40,242 nt of DNA, taken from positions 1 through 40,242 of the forward strand of contig NZ_JALSKT010000069.1 of NCBI RefSeq assembly GCF_026988655.1, given 5' to 3'. The notes beneath the pieces were generated by a model. That model worked only from the letters and a program-made list of their open reading frames with translations, was not told where the DNA came from and did not search any database. A program made the position numbers and the translations under genes. Shown here piece after piece: positions 1 to 9,029 of this stretch. This DNA is from Sulfurimonas sp. Lineage in GTDB: Bacteria; Campylobacterota; Campylobacteria; Campylobacterales; Sulfurimonadaceae. Each line of letters begins with the position of its first letter. Position 1 is the first letter of the stretch.

Positions 1-66
1 GAGAATTATTTTAGCCGCTGCCTCTGGATTGTTCTTGCAAAAATCTATAGCTTCTTGTTCTGTCAT
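1..66 (-). CDS. Start of an unidentified leftward gene, cut by the window edge
   Basis: A leftward reading frame begins with ATG at 66 and stays open to base 1, so only the first 22 residues are visible (beginning MTEQEAIDFCKNNPEAAAK). The short motif with 'NPEAAA' reminds me of the N-terminus of IS66-type transposases in related bacteria, but 22 residues cannot establish that. It lies beside toxin-antitoxin fragments, which fits a recombination-scarred stretch. It could equally be an ordinary small protein. Confidence 0.35.
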   Translation of the reverse strand, partial: MTEQEAIDFCKNNPEAAAKIIL

Positions 67-208
67 AATATGTATGTTTAAGCAATTTTTGTGCCTATTT
101 TTTTGTTTGGTGCTGAATGGTTACAAAGTTTAAAGCTAAAGATGGTCGATGATTATTTAGTAAGTTATAAGAAAAAATGATTATTCAGACCCCAGTATTT
201 TTCATTAA
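67..208. other. Non-coding or degenerate stretch
   Basis: No convincing gene is seen. One short open stretch on the plus strand (about 85-180, without a good start) encodes a hydrophobic segment followed by a lysine-rich tail. It may be the decayed end of a membrane protein, or chance. Together with the fragments on both sides it makes up the 1-346 gap outside glmU. Confidence 0.3.
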
Positions 209-298
209 GCCAAAAATGGCATTGGTCGTGCTGAGAACGGCGAAGTTTCTTCACATAAAGATGCAAAACAAAGAATTGCTAAATGGCTCTCACACTAG
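209..298 (+). pseudogene. C-terminal remnant of a ribbon-helix-helix-type antitoxin
   Basis: The plus-strand frame ending at TAG 296-298 encodes a tail with 'ENGEVSSHKDAKQRIAKWL'. This matches the typical end of small antitoxins of the CopG/ParD-like type (an 'E-G-E-V-S-H-E-D-A' stretch, then a basic helix ending K-W-L). An in-frame TAA at 206-208 closes the frame upstream, so the DNA-binding N-terminus is missing. The following toxin-like frame starts at 283, overlapping this stop by 16 bases, which is the usual antitoxin-toxin arrangement. Assignment is by motif resemblance only. Confidence 0.5.
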
Positions 299-402
299 AG
301 TGGTCAGAAGAGGCGCTTGAAGATATAGAGTCTATCGCGCCACTTACTAAGAAAAAAATCTATAATAAAAGTTTTGAATCAAACGCATTTTTGTTCTGCT
401 GA
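283..402 (+). pseudogene. Truncated ParE/RelE-type toxin start
   Basis: ATG at 283 begins 'MALTLEWSEEALEDIESIA', which closely resembles the first beta strand and helix of ParE/RelE-family toxins. After about residue 19 the similarity ends, because the frame runs into the antisense of the glmU 3' end, and it stops at TGA 400-402. A normal toxin of this family has about 90-100 residues, so this is a broken remnant with the break near base 340. The glmU C-terminus looks natural, so the junction spared glmU. Confidence 0.55.
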
Positions 403-1645
403 GTGCTAGGTTTCCACTAGGGACTGTTCCACTTGTTACTGTTGTTCCCGCAGCTATCATCACATCATCTTCTATAGTTACCGGTGCGACAAGTTGGCTA
501 TCACTGCCGATGAATACATTTTTACCGATGATAGTTTTATATTTTTTGATACCATCATAGTTACAGGTAATCGTTCCTGCACCAATGTTGGTTCCTTCAT
601 CTATTTCACTATTGCCAAGGTAGCTGAGATGTCCAGCTTTTACACCTTTGAGTGTTGATTTTTTGACTTCTACAAAGTTGCCGATATGGGTATCTTCAAT
701 GTTAGAGAGTGGACGAAGATGTGCCATAGGACCACAGTCGGAATTTTTCATGATGCTGTCTTCAACAACACTACCAGCTTTGATATGTGAGTTTATAATC
801 TTACTATCTCCTGTAATGCGACAGCCATTCTCAAGGATACATTCACCCTCAAACGCAACGCCTTCTTCGATATAGATAGTAGAAGGAAGTTGCATAATGA
901 CGCCTTCTTGCATCCAGTGTGTTCTTATTCTGTCTTGCATAATCTCTTCAGAATCTGCCAAATCTTTTTTAGAGTTTACACCTTTAAAGTGTTCTTCATC
1001 AACTAAAAGAGGAACAATACTCAGTCCATCATTTTTTGCCATAGCGATGACGTCTGTAAGGTAATACTCTTCTTGTGCATTGTCATTTGAGAGAAGTGGA
1101 ATGTACTTTTCTAACACATCTTTTGAAAAAGCATAGATTCCTGCGTTTACTGTTGTTGTGTTGAGTTCACCGTCATTGGCATCTTTTTGTTCTACGATAT
1201 ATTGTACGTGATTGTCTTTAATGATTACACGACCATATCCGTTTGGATCTTCAAGATCAAAAATACTCATGATAACATCATCATCAAGTTCTAAAAATCC
1301 TTGTAAAGCTTTTGAAGTAATGAGTGGCATATCTCCATTTAAAACCAAAACTTTTTTGTTTTTTGCTTTGACATTTTTCATAGCTCCACCAGTTCCTGGA
1401 AACTTCTCTGCATCTTGAACGACAAAGTTGATATTGTCAAAATACGCTTGCATTTGCTTTTGTACTTCTTCTTTTTGGTGGGCAATGACAACGGTAATAT
1501 CATCTGAGATTTCTTGAGAAGCTTTAATGATATGATAAAGCATAGGCTTTCCGCTTATGTTATGTAAAACTTTGGCTTTTGGCGATTTCATACGGCTGCC
1601 TTTTCCTGCAGCTAAGATGACTATACTGATATTATCTTTGTTCAT
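347..1645 (-). CDS. glmU: Bifunctional UDP-GlcNAc pyrophosphorylase / GlcN-1-P acetyltransferase
   Basis: GlmU acetylates glucosamine-1-phosphate and then joins it to UTP, giving UDP-GlcNAc for peptidoglycan and lipid A in the cytoplasm. The N-terminal nucleotidyltransferase domain shows the signature LAAGKGSRM near residue 11, the lysine/KVLH motif and 'LNGDMPL' near residue 102. The C-terminal half is a left-handed beta-helix with hexapeptide repeats. The 'AGHLSYLG' motif places the acetyltransferase histidine at about residue 339, followed by '[13 protein letters not shown]'. At 432 aa it is a little shorter than the E. coli enzyme (456 aa), which I believe is usual in this lineage. It is the last gene of a leftward block, 40 bases after the PAP2 gene. 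Its stop lies next to toxin debris, but the protein appears complete. Confidence 0.96.
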   Translation of the reverse strand: MNKDNISIVILAAGKGSRMKSPKAKVLHNISGKPMLYHIIKASQEISDDITVVIAHQKEEVQKQMQAYFDNINFVVQDAEKFPGTGGAMKNVKAKNKKVLVLNGDMPLITSKALQGFLELDDDVIMSIFDLEDPNGYGRVIIKDNHVQYIVEQKDANDGELNTTTVNAGIYAFSKDVLEKYIPLLSNDNAQEEYYLTDVIAMAKNDGLSIVPLLVDEEHFKGVNSKKDLADSEEIMQDRIRTHWMQEGVIMQLPSTIYIEEGVAFEGECILENGCRITGDSKIINSHIKAGSVVEDSIMKNSDCGPMAHLRPLSNIEDTHIGNFVEVKKSTLKGVKAGHLSYLGNSEIDEGTNIGAGTITCNYDGIKKYKTIIGKNVFIGSDSQLVAPVTIEDDVMIAAGTTVTSGTVPSGNLALSRTKMRLIQNFYYRFFS

Positions 1646-1685
1646 TTTTTCTCTTTTTGTTTTGATTTTGGAATTTTACCATTAT

Positions 1686-2360
1686 TTATGAATATTTTTC
1701 AACTTTATTTTTCATATTTTGATAAATATAGAGTGTAGAGAGTGAACCAACAAGCATTCCAGCTAAAACATCACTAACAAAATGATCAGCAGCTAAAATA
1801 CGTCCACTTGCAAAAACTAACCCAAGACTTAGCCAAAGGTAAGTATATTTTGGAAAGAGTAAATAAAGATACATTACTGTAGCAAAAATAGTAACAGTGT
1901 GACCCGATGGAAATGAAGAGTAGGTTGATGGAGAATGAAATAGCGTTGTAAAATGAACTTTCATCTTTTCAACAAAGCCTAAATCAAAATTCTTAAAAAG
2001 TAAAAATCCATACTCAGTATCTTCATATTTGAGTCCTTTAGGGCGAATACGACCAAAAAACAATTTCAAAAGAATACTGATAAGACCAGAAAAAACATTG
2101 ATATAAAAGAGAAATAAAAATCTATTTTTATAGAGTTCGTTTGGTTTTTTGTATTTGAAATATAAAAATCCAAGCACTCCTGTACCTATATACCATTGAG
2201 ATTCACCAAAGATACTTAAGAATTTTCCGATGGGTTTAAAGGTCTCTTTATGTGCTATGAAATACAGAGCCACTTCTTTATCAAAATAATTGTAGCTTAC
2301 AAAAATAAGACTTATAATGAAAAATACTAGGATAGCGATTTTACTTTTTGAAAATATCAT
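1686..2360 (-). CDS. PAP2-family membrane lipid phosphatase
   Basis: This 224-aa protein has about five or six hydrophobic segments and the three PAP2 phosphatase motifs: 'KLFFGRIRP', 'PSGHTVT' and 'GRILAADHFVSD', which hold the catalytic histidines and the conserved arginine and aspartate. Members remove phosphate from membrane lipids such as undecaprenyl pyrophosphate, phosphatidylglycerol phosphate or lipid A. The substrate cannot be read from the sequence. Its start overlaps the stop of the upstream GT39-like gene by 4 bases (ATGA type), so translation is probably coupled. The neighbours suggest lipid-linked sugar recycling or lipid A dephosphorylation; that part is inference. Confidence 0.85.
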   Translation of the reverse strand: MIFSKSKIAILVFFIISLIFVSYNYFDKEVALYFIAHKETFKPIGKFLSIFGESQWYIGTGVLGFLYFKYKKPNELYKNRFLFLFYINVFSGLISILLKLFFGRIRPKGLKYEDTEYGFLLFKNFDLGFVEKMKVHFTTLFHSPSTYSSFPSGHTVTIFATVMYLYLLFPKYTYLWLSLGLVFASGRILAADHFVSDVLAGMLVGSLSTLYIYQNMKNKVEKYS

Positions 2361-3790
2361 TGTAAACCTTGAAAATTTCTACACATTACTAAGTCAATAG
2401 TGTTTACTTTATGCTTATGCAACATAATATCGAATTTTTTAAGAGGTTCTATCTTGTCACACTTCATATATTTTTCAAGATTTTTATGAAAAAACTTTGT
2501 TTGGATTATCACTAAATCTTTGCCAACTTTGTTTTTATCTTCCCATAAATCAAACTGATCTTGACGTTTATCTATGAGATAAACCTTTGTTTTATAAGGA
2601 TTGTTGTAATACATTGCACGAGAAGCAAGCGTCCAGTTTGTCACGGCTATAGCTTCTTTGTTTGGATCTTTGATGGCGGCGTTTGCTTTTTTTATGATGG
2701 TGTCCCATCCGTAAATATCTCTGTGGATTGATTGGTAATCAGGAAAAGGAATAAACTTCAAGACAAGTTCTGCGTAGGCTAGGGCACTGAGAAGTAGTCC
2801 AAAAGCGATGGCAATTTTGACATATTTTTTAGAAACATTTAACATGTAGTATGTACCAATAGGAATAAAAAGCATATAAAAAAGAGCCGACCAGTGAGGC
2901 AGAGCAGTCTTATATAAAGATGCGTAAGTAAAAAATGCAATGAGTGTAAGTCCAAATAAAGCACTTAAAAAGAGTGTATTGTTTTGAGAACGAAATGCTT
3001 TATAAAGACCATAAAAAGCAAGAGGAAGCAAGAGAGGATTGTAAGCTCCAAATTGTGCACCAAGTGAGCGAAAAAATCCTAACCAATGAATACTTTTACT
3101 GCCTACAACATGAGAACTTTGATAGGAAAAACTTATCCAATCATGGAGAATATTCCAATATATTACAGGTGAAATAATAAGGAGTGCAACAACAATAGTG
3201 AGCAAAATCTTAGGTGAGATAAAAAGTGCGTATCTTTTTTTTATGATGAAATATGCAATGATGGGCAAAACAAATAAAACAGCAGTATACTTACTCAAAC
3301 CAGCAAGACCTAGTAAGACCCCAAGAGTAAGCCAGTTTTTGAGTGAGTTATTTTCTTCTAGTTTTATGACACTCAAAATGATAGGAATCATAAACAAAAA
3401 CAGCAGTGTGTCCGGCATGAGCATTAAAAATAGGGCGTTAAAAATAAAAGAAGCGTAAAGTGATAATACAGCTAGAAAAGCTTTGTTTGCATTTTTATCT
3501 ATCTGATAGAGTAGTTGATATAAAAAAATAGAAGTAAAAAATCCGATAAGCACGGCACTCACTCTTGCACCAAATTCGTTAACTCCAAAAATAGAGGTAA
3601 AAAAATACTGTGTCCAACCAACTAGCGGAGGATGGTCAAAGTAACTCCAGTCTAAATGAATAGCATACAAAACGTAATGTGCTTCATCAACTCCAAGACC
3701 AACATAAGGAGCTATAAGTAGCCTGAGAACAGCTACTAAAGTGATGAAAATTAAAAAACCTCTATGTTCTTTAGAAAGAAAGTTCATCAA
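2357..3790 (-). CDS. GT39/ArnT-like polytopic glycosyltransferase
   Basis: This 477-aa protein has many transmembrane helices and a short soluble tail. It fits the GT-C fold of the protein mannosyltransferase/ArnT group, which moves a sugar from a polyprenyl-phosphate carrier on the periplasmic side. The acidic pair of the first external loop is visible at D35-E36 ('VDEAHY'), followed by 'YFDHPP' near residue 51. A second family-like motif with 'HDWISFSYQ' lies further in. It overlaps the preceding GT9 gene by 20 bases and the following PAP2 gene by 4. A paralogue with the same motifs sits at 5971-7365. Acceptor and sugar are unknown. Confidence 0.8.
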   Translation of the reverse strand: MMNFLSKEHRGFLIFITLVAVLRLLIAPYVGLGVDEAHYVLYAIHLDWSYFDHPPLVGWTQYFFTSIFGVNEFGARVSAVLIGFFTSIFLYQLLYQIDKNANKAFLAVLSLYASFIFNALFLMLMPDTLLFLFMIPIILSVIKLEENNSLKNWLTLGVLLGLAGLSKYTAVLFVLPIIAYFIIKKRYALFISPKILLTIVVALLIISPVIYWNILHDWISFSYQSSHVVGSKSIHWLGFFRSLGAQFGAYNPLLLPLAFYGLYKAFRSQNNTLFLSALFGLTLIAFFTYASLYKTALPHWSALFYMLFIPIGTYYMLNVSKKYVKIAIAFGLLLSALAYAELVLKFIPFPDYQSIHRDIYGWDTIIKKANAAIKDPNKEAIAVTNWTLASRAMYYNNPYKTKVYLIDKRQDQFDLWEDKNKVGKDLVIIQTKFFHKNLEKYMKCDKIEPLKKFDIMLHKHKVNTIDLVMCRNFQGLQ

Positions 3791-4994
3791 GTTTAAATTT
3801 TAGTGTGTTAAACACCCAATCAGGTGTAATTACTTTGATACATTGGTTGTCTGTACAAGGTGTTTTTCTATGGTTTGAAGCACTTACACAAGGCGAACAA
3901 GACATACCAGCGAAGATAGGAGTGCTAGGACCTAGTGAGCCATACAGTGCAGGAGTCTCAGGACCAAAAATCACAAAAGTATGCATATCTGTAATGGAAG
4001 CAAAATGCGCAGGACCAGAGTCATTTGTAAGCATAAAGGCACTTACGCTGTAAAGAGCAGGAAGTTGTAAAAACTTCACACTACCCGCAAAGTTTATACA
4101 ACGTTTGTCATTGACATAGTCACTTAAAAGCTGTGCTCCTTCTTTTTCAGAAGGAGCACCAGTGAGTAAAATGATAGCATCTTGATTGTAGTCAAGAATT
4201 TTTTTGATGACTTCACCATAATTTTCTCTGTTCCATCTTCTTTGAGGTAGTAAATCTGATGCATTGGAGTTTACTAAAATGATAGGATTTTTGTTTTTAT
4301 CAAAACCATCATACATACCTGCAATAATGCCAAGAACTGACTCTTTTTCTTCATCGCTGATAACTGCTTTGGCAATTTGAATCTCTTCATCAGGAATGAT
4401 TCTTTTTGTAAATGGGACTTCTTGCTTTTCACTTAAGAGAGCATCAACCAAAGCGATGAAGTTTTTGGCGATATGTTGATGAGGATTGTAGGCTACTTTA
4501 TGGGTTAAAAAATCTCCACGGTAAAGACCTTCATTGTGAAAAGCATGAAATCCTACTCTATTGACTGCTCCACTCGCACCTGTTAAAAGAGCGGTAAATC
4601 GAGAAAATAGTTCTAAATCTATAACTGAATCAATGTGTTTATCTCTACACCATTGTAAAAATGCCAAAGTCGTTTTTGCAATGTCTAAGATACCATCTTC
4701 ATTGATTGTAAAAATATTTTCTTCTTTGACTGTTTCTAGTAGCTGCAAAGAGACTTTGTTTTTTGAAAAGATGACGAAAAAAAGTTCACCATCAATATTT
4801 TCTTTGAGTTTTCTCATAGCTGGGTCAACTAAGATAGAACTTCCCATCTCTGAGAGTTCGATAAGAAGCACATTTCTTGGTTTTATTTGAGGTTCTGATA
4901 CAAAAAAGTTTATAGTTTTTTTAATGACTGTTCCAGCAAAGGCAAGTGGCACACCTGCGTAGTGGTCAATATTTCTCATAGTATCTACATTCAT
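3771..4994 (-). CDS. GT9-family (ADP-heptose:LPS heptosyltransferase-like) glycosyltransferase
   Basis: The 407-aa protein has the two-domain GT-B layout of family GT9. The most diagnostic motif is 'LTNDSGPAHFA' in the C-terminal half, which binds the nucleotide sugar. Near the end a cysteine-rich stretch follows the pattern CSPC...C...C ('TPCTDNQC'), also seen in this family. It probably adds heptose or a related sugar to a lipopolysaccharide core at the inner face of the cytoplasmic membrane. It is not clearly WaaC or WaaF, so no symbol is given. A good AGGA ribosome site precedes ATG 4994. It sits between the flippase-like and GT39-like genes in one leftward run. Confidence 0.82.
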   Translation of the reverse strand: MNVDTMRNIDHYAGVPLAFAGTVIKKTINFFVSEPQIKPRNVLLIELSEMGSSILVDPAMRKLKENIDGELFFVIFSKNKVSLQLLETVKEENIFTINEDGILDIAKTTLAFLQWCRDKHIDSVIDLELFSRFTALLTGASGAVNRVGFHAFHNEGLYRGDFLTHKVAYNPHQHIAKNFIALVDALLSEKQEVPFTKRIIPDEEIQIAKAVISDEEKESVLGIIAGMYDGFDKNKNPIILVNSNASDLLPQRRWNRENYGEVIKKILDYNQDAIILLTGAPSEKEGAQLLSDYVNDKRCINFAGSVKFLQLPALYSVSAFMLTNDSGPAHFASITDMHTFVIFGPETPALYGSLGPSTPIFAGMSCSPCVSASNHRKTPCTDNQCIKVITPDWVFNTLKFKLDELSF

Positions 4995-5003
4995 ATATTT
5001 TCC

Positions 5004-5918
5004 TTATTTGAGTTTAGTATTTTTTTTATTTTTTAGCCAAAAGTAAGAACCTGGAATAGCACTGATAATGAGTAAAAGACCGTAAAGAATACTCATAGCT
5101 AAAACTTTTGCAGGATCCGCACCAACTAAAGTGAAGATACCAACCATAGCACCCTCACGGATTCCCCATCCTGCAAGTGAGATAGGGATGATAGTAAGTA
5201 AAAATACAGGAGGCAATGCAATAAGTAGCATTTGAAAACTTAGGTGTGCGTCAATACTAAGCGCAATACCATACATCGCTAAAACAGTAAAAAGATGAAC
5301 TGCAACTGAGATACTAATGTGTTTAAGAAGTAATGTTTTAGATGTGTAATGCTCGTTCAAACGTCTTGAAAGTCTGTGAAGTAAATTGATCACTTTGACT
5401 TTTTCAAGGAAATCAATACTGTGAAAGACAAATAAAGATGCAAAGCCAAGTATCCCAATCAGTGAAATCGTGATGATAAGTTGTGAAAAATCTGATGGAA
5501 ATGTTCCATAAAAAATTACAGAAGCGATAAGATTTAAAACTAAAAGACCTACAAGACCAATAACTCTATCAATAAAAACATCATAAAAAGAGTCTTTTTT
5601 GTCATAACCAGCTTTTGTCAAATCAATAACTCTTACAGCATCACCACCTATACTACTAGGGAGAACTTGATTGAAAAAAGTACCTTTAAAATAGCTTTTT
5701 ACATAAAATGATAGGCTCTCTTTAAATGCCAAAAGTTTAGATATTTTAAACCATCTGTAGGCTGCAAGATACGTACTCGCAAGTTGTAAGATAAATGCTA
5801 AAAGTATCCATCCTCCATGACTTTTTGCCAAAATAGCCCATAATTCATAAAAGTCAATATGTTGAAATAGATAATAAAAAATTGCTATAGTTATAAGTAG
5901 TTTAATTGTATTTTTCAT
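5004..5918 (-). CDS. Lysylphosphatidylglycerol synthase TM-region / AglD-like membrane protein (UPF0104)
   Basis: The 304-aa protein is nearly all membrane helices. It carries the family motif 'GGDAVRVIDL' near residue 90, followed by 'DVFIDRVIGL', and a conserved 'GWGIREGAMVG' near the C-terminus. Proteins of this kind share the flippase part of MprF and include AglD-like proteins near polysaccharide genes. They are thought to translocate or modify lipid-linked substrates. It lacks the MprF catalytic domain, so lysyl transfer is unlikely. It lies 9 bases before the GT9 gene and about 50 bases after the second GT39 gene, pointing to a role in the same glycan pathway. Confidence 0.78.
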   Translation of the reverse strand: MKNTIKLLITIAIFYYLFQHIDFYELWAILAKSHGGWILLAFILQLASTYLAAYRWFKISKLLAFKESLSFYVKSYFKGTFFNQVLPSSIGGDAVRVIDLTKAGYDKKDSFYDVFIDRVIGLVGLLVLNLIASVIFYGTFPSDFSQLIITISLIGILGFASLFVFHSIDFLEKVKVINLLHRLSRRLNEHYTSKTLLLKHISISVAVHLFTVLAMYGIALSIDAHLSFQMLLIALPPVFLLTIIPISLAGWGIREGAMVGIFTLVGADPAKVLAMSILYGLLLIISAIPGSYFWLKNKKNTKLK

Positions 5919-5970
5919 TCGATACCAAGTTTTTAAGTAAAGAGTATTTTACCCAAAAGTTGCTTTACTT

Positions 5971-7365
5971 TTATTGACCGATTGGATCACTCACGCGATA
6001 AAGATAAAAAACTCTTTTTTTTGGGATCACTACATTTGTATCAATAAGCTTTACATTTTTGTAAAGTTTTTGAAGTTCTGCATCTTTTCTATGGTTACGC
6101 ATAAGTACCAAACCATCTTGTAAAAAGTCAGCTTTTCGCCACATATCATACTGTGAATATCGTGAATGTGTTGCTACATCAGTATCAGGATGCTTAGGAA
6201 GATAGTATTTTAGGTAGGCTGCAAGAGCAAGATGGTCTCCATAAAATTTATCGTGCGGTTTTGCAAAGCTAGCAACTCGCTGAATAACTTTATCACTATT
6301 GTACATCTCTTTACGAATGATATCGAGATGAAAAAGCAAAAGATATCTGCCTAAGAGGGAGAAAAACAGAGCAATTAAAAGTCCCCATTTAAAAAGTTTT
6401 GTAAGCTTATAGCGAGATATGACAATGGCAACGATTATGACACCACCTATATATGCCGGCGCATCAAAATTGAGTCCCATATTTTTATAAAGAGACTTGT
6501 ATAAAAAGAGACCTATGGTCACAACAACACTTAAAGAGAGAAAAAAGAGCTTTTCATTTTTGAAAAAAAGTTTTTCTTTATAAAGATAATAAAAAAGAAT
6601 CCAGGCAAAAACCGGTGAAAATATACCAAATTGACCAGCTATAAAGGTAAAAAAGCTTTCTAATTTGATTTTAAAGACTTCAGTAGAACCATGATGAAGT
6701 TGAAATAAAAAACTTATCCAGTCATGTTTGTAGTTCCACCATATCATTGGAGAGACAATTATCAAGGCTATAGATAAGGTAATGTAAAATTTAATATTAA
6801 ACAATATCTCTCTTTTTTTGATGACAATAAAAAGTAAAATAGAAGTAATGAGTAAGATAGAAGTGTATTTACTCAGCATCATAAGACCTATCATTACACC
6901 AGCTAAAACATACTCTTTAAGTGAGCCAAAAAAGAGTGCTCGGTAAGAGTAGTATAGGGAAAGTGTCCAAAAAAGAATAATAGGTGCATCTGTAGTAGTT
7001 ATGATGTATCCTGCATTTACTATAATAACACTGAGAAAAATAAGTATAGCATTGAGTGCCGTTTTTTCATCAGAGAGTTCTTTTGTAAATCTAAAAATAT
7101 AAAATGCAGTTACAGTAAAAGAAAAGACATTTACAAGACGAATGCCCCATTCACTTTCAGAAATAAAATTGGTGAGATAAATCATAAAAGCAATCATTGG
7201 TGGATGATCATAATATCCTGCTTGTAAATGCTTGCTCCACATCCAGTAGTAAGCTTCATCTCCATGTAAAGGTACAAAACTATTATATATTGTAGAGAGT
7301 ATAGCCATTATAAGAATGAGTGTGTAGGCAGAGCGTTTTGGTGAGTTGTAGAGTTTTTCAAGCAT
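5971..7365 (-). CDS. GT39/ArnT-like polytopic glycosyltransferase (second copy)
   Basis: A 464-aa polytopic protein with the same landmarks as the product of 2357-3790: an acidic pair at D36-E37 ('HGDEAYYW'), 'YYDHPPM' near residue 54, and 'HDWISFLFQ' in the middle. The final 110 residues are mostly soluble. It would transfer a sugar from a polyprenyl-phosphate donor to a periplasmic acceptor such as lipid A, core or a protein. It is the first gene of the leftward block, with a 107-bp divergent gap to motA that must hold promoters for both. The copies are clearly diverged, so this is not a recent duplication. Confidence 0.8.
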   Translation of the reverse strand: MLEKLYNSPKRSAYTLILIMAILSTIYNSFVPLHGDEAYYWMWSKHLQAGYYDHPPMIAFMIYLTNFISESEWGIRLVNVFSFTVTAFYIFRFTKELSDEKTALNAILIFLSVIIVNAGYIITTTDAPIILFWTLSLYYSYRALFFGSLKEYVLAGVMIGLMMLSKYTSILLITSILLFIVIKKREILFNIKFYITLSIALIIVSPMIWWNYKHDWISFLFQLHHGSTEVFKIKLESFFTFIAGQFGIFSPVFAWILFYYLYKEKLFFKNEKLFFLSLSVVVTIGLFLYKSLYKNMGLNFDAPAYIGGVIIVAIVISRYKLTKLFKWGLLIALFFSLLGRYLLLFHLDIIRKEMYNSDKVIQRVASFAKPHDKFYGDHLALAAYLKYYLPKHPDTDVATHSRYSQYDMWRKADFLQDGLVLMRNHRKDAELQKLYKNVKLIDTNVVIPKKRVFYLYRVSDPIGQ

Positions 7366-7437
7366 GATATAGATGTCCCTATACTTTTAGTGGCGACATT
7401 ATACAATAAAAGATTTCTTTTGGATTTATTGTGGTAT

Positions 7438-7443
7438 TATAAT
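7438..7443 (+). promoter_or_regulatory. Candidate -10 box of the motAB-fliP promoter
   Basis: A perfect TATAAT lies at 7438-7443, 29 bases before the motA ATG. T-rich sequence (7414-7424) stands where a -35 box would be, as is common in this phylum, where a clear -35 is often absent. An AAGG ribosome site lies at 7462-7465. No sigma-28 or sigma-54 box is evident, so housekeeping control of motAB is my reading. Confidence 0.5.
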
Positions 7444-7472
7444 GTAAATGTAAATTTCTGTAAGGTATGTGA

Positions 7473-8237
7473 ATGGATTTAGGTACGGTCATTGGTATAG
7501 TGTTAATTATGGCTCTTTTACTCGGAGCTATGGTTATGGGTGTTGGTGTCGGTGCGTACATTGATATTCCTTCTGTTCTTATCGTTATAGGTGGTAGTAT
7601 TGGGGCTTTGATGGTTTCATTTAAACCATCTCAGATGAAGCAGTTTACTAAGATTTTTATGAAAGCTATTAAGCCAGGTGAAGAAGATGTTGGTGAACTT
7701 ATTAAAAAACTTGTTGAGTTTGCAACAAAAGCTAGAAAAGACGGTATCTTAGCTCTTGAAGGCGATGTAAACAACGAAGAAAATGAGTTCTTAAAAAAAG
7801 GTCTTTCTATGGCTATTGATGGAAGTGAACCGGATACTATTCGTGATTTACTTGAAATTGAGATGGAACAGACGAGCACAAGACACAAGATTCATGGTTC
7901 TATCTTTAATCAGTGGGCTGGACTTGCTGGTGCGATGGGTATGATTGGTACACTTATTGGGCTTGTTGCGATGCTTTTAAATATGGCTGATCCTTCAGCT
8001 ATTGGTCCTTCTATGGCAGTTGCCTTACTTACTACGATGTACGGTGCTATGATTGGTAATATATTTGGTACACCTATTTATAACATTCTTTCAATTAGAA
8101 ATGATGAAGAAACAGTTGTAAAACAGATAATAGTTGAAGGTATAATGTCTATTCAATCTGGTGATGCACCGAGAGCTTTAGAAGCGAAACTTCTTGCATA
8201 TTTGGCTCCGGCTGATCGTGTTAGTCAGTTTGACTAA
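7473..8237 (+). CDS. motA: Flagellar motor stator protein MotA
   Basis: MotA forms the five-subunit ring of the stator and contacts the rotor protein FliG. The 254-aa product has four membrane helices: two at the N-terminus (starting 'MDLGTVIGIVLIMALLLGA') and two in the second half. The conserved stretch 'LAGAMGMIGTLIGLVAML' and the following proline-containing 'DPSAIGPSMAVALLTT' are MotA hallmarks. The cytoplasmic loop between helix pairs contains the charged region that meets FliG. It is the first gene of a motA-motB-fliP run, 12 bases before motB. Confidence 0.96.
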   Translation: MDLGTVIGIVLIMALLLGAMVMGVGVGAYIDIPSVLIVIGGSIGALMVSFKPSQMKQFTKIFMKAIKPGEEDVGELIKKLVEFATKARKDGILALEGDVNNEENEFLKKGLSMAIDGSEPDTIRDLLEIEMEQTSTRHKIHGSIFNQWAGLAGAMGMIGTLIGLVAMLLNMADPSAIGPSMAVALLTTMYGAMIGNIFGTPIYNILSIRNDEETVVKQIIVEGIMSIQSGDAPRALEAKLLAYLAPADRVSQFD

Positions 8238-8249
8238 TGGATAGTATCT

Positions 8250-9029
8250 ATGGCTAAGAAAAAATGTCCAGAGTGTGAAGAGTGTTTGCCGGCGTGGCTA
8301 GCTGCGTTTGGAGACTTAATGTCTCTTCTTTTGTGTTTCTTCGTTTTACTTCTTTCTATGTCAAGTATGGATGCGAAAAAGATTTCTGAAGCTATAGGTT
8401 CGCTATCAGGTGCGATGAGTGTTCTTGAAGATGGAACAAAAACAGAAATTTCTAAAAAACGTATCCAAGAATCTACTCCTATTGAATCACAAGATGAAAC
8501 AAGTGAAGTTGTAAACAGAATTCAGCAAGCAGCTGGTGATGCAAATGAGATGATGGAAAAAACACAAAGTCCGACGGTTACAGTAGAAGAGGCGCAAGAT
8601 GGGTTTGTCATCAAACTTCCTGCTTCACTACTTTTCAAGCCTGGAAGTGCGACAATTGAAAATCAAGATGCCTTACTTTTTTTAAAACGAATTGCCCTTA
8701 TTACGCAGGAGCTTCCAAATGAGATGGAAGTGAGTGCGCAAGGGCATACTGATGATGTGCAACCTGGGGCAGATAGTCCTTTTAAAGACAACTGGGAACT
8801 CTCTGCTGCACGTGCGATCTCTGTAGTGCATGAACTTATTTTAGATGGAATTGCTCCTAAAAGATTGAGTGCTTCTGGTTATGCTCAGTATCGTCCAATA
8901 GCTACAAATGCAACTCCTGCCGGTCGTGAGAAAAATCGTAGAGTTGAGCTTCATTTTTATGGTCAAAAAAAAGAGAAACAAGCAGCTGTGGGGAATACAA
9001 TCTTAGATAAGGCAGTGCAAGATAAATGA
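8250..9029 (+). CDS. motB: Flagellar motor stator protein MotB
   Basis: MotB forms the dimer inside the MotA ring, carries the proton-binding aspartate and anchors the stator to peptidoglycan. The 259-aa sequence starts with a cysteine-rich cytoplasmic tip (C6, C9, C12). One membrane helix follows, with the essential aspartate at D22 ('AAFGDLMSLLLCF'). A linker leads to a C-terminal OmpA-like domain with 'AQGHTDDV' and the 'NRRVEL' motif. Its stop overlaps the fliP start by 4 bases. The cysteine-rich tip 'CPECEEC' is seen in many stators of this kind; I infer no metal binding. Confidence 0.96.
   Translation: MAKKKCPECEECLPAWLAAFGDLMSLLLCFFVLLLSMSSMDAKKISEAIGSLSGAMSVLEDGTKTEISKKRIQESTPIESQDETSEVVNRIQQAAGDANEMMEKTQSPTVTVEEAQDGFVIKLPASLLFKPGSATIENQDALLFLKRIALITQELPNEMEVSAQGHTDDVQPGADSPFKDNWELSAARAISVVHELILDGIAPKRLSASGYAQYRPIATNATPAGREKNRRVELHFYGQKKEKQAAVGNTILDKAVQDK

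Noticed and set aside
2357-7365. Two GT39-like genes as a recent tandem duplication
   Set aside because: They share motifs but differ through most of their length, so they are old paralogues or separately acquired.
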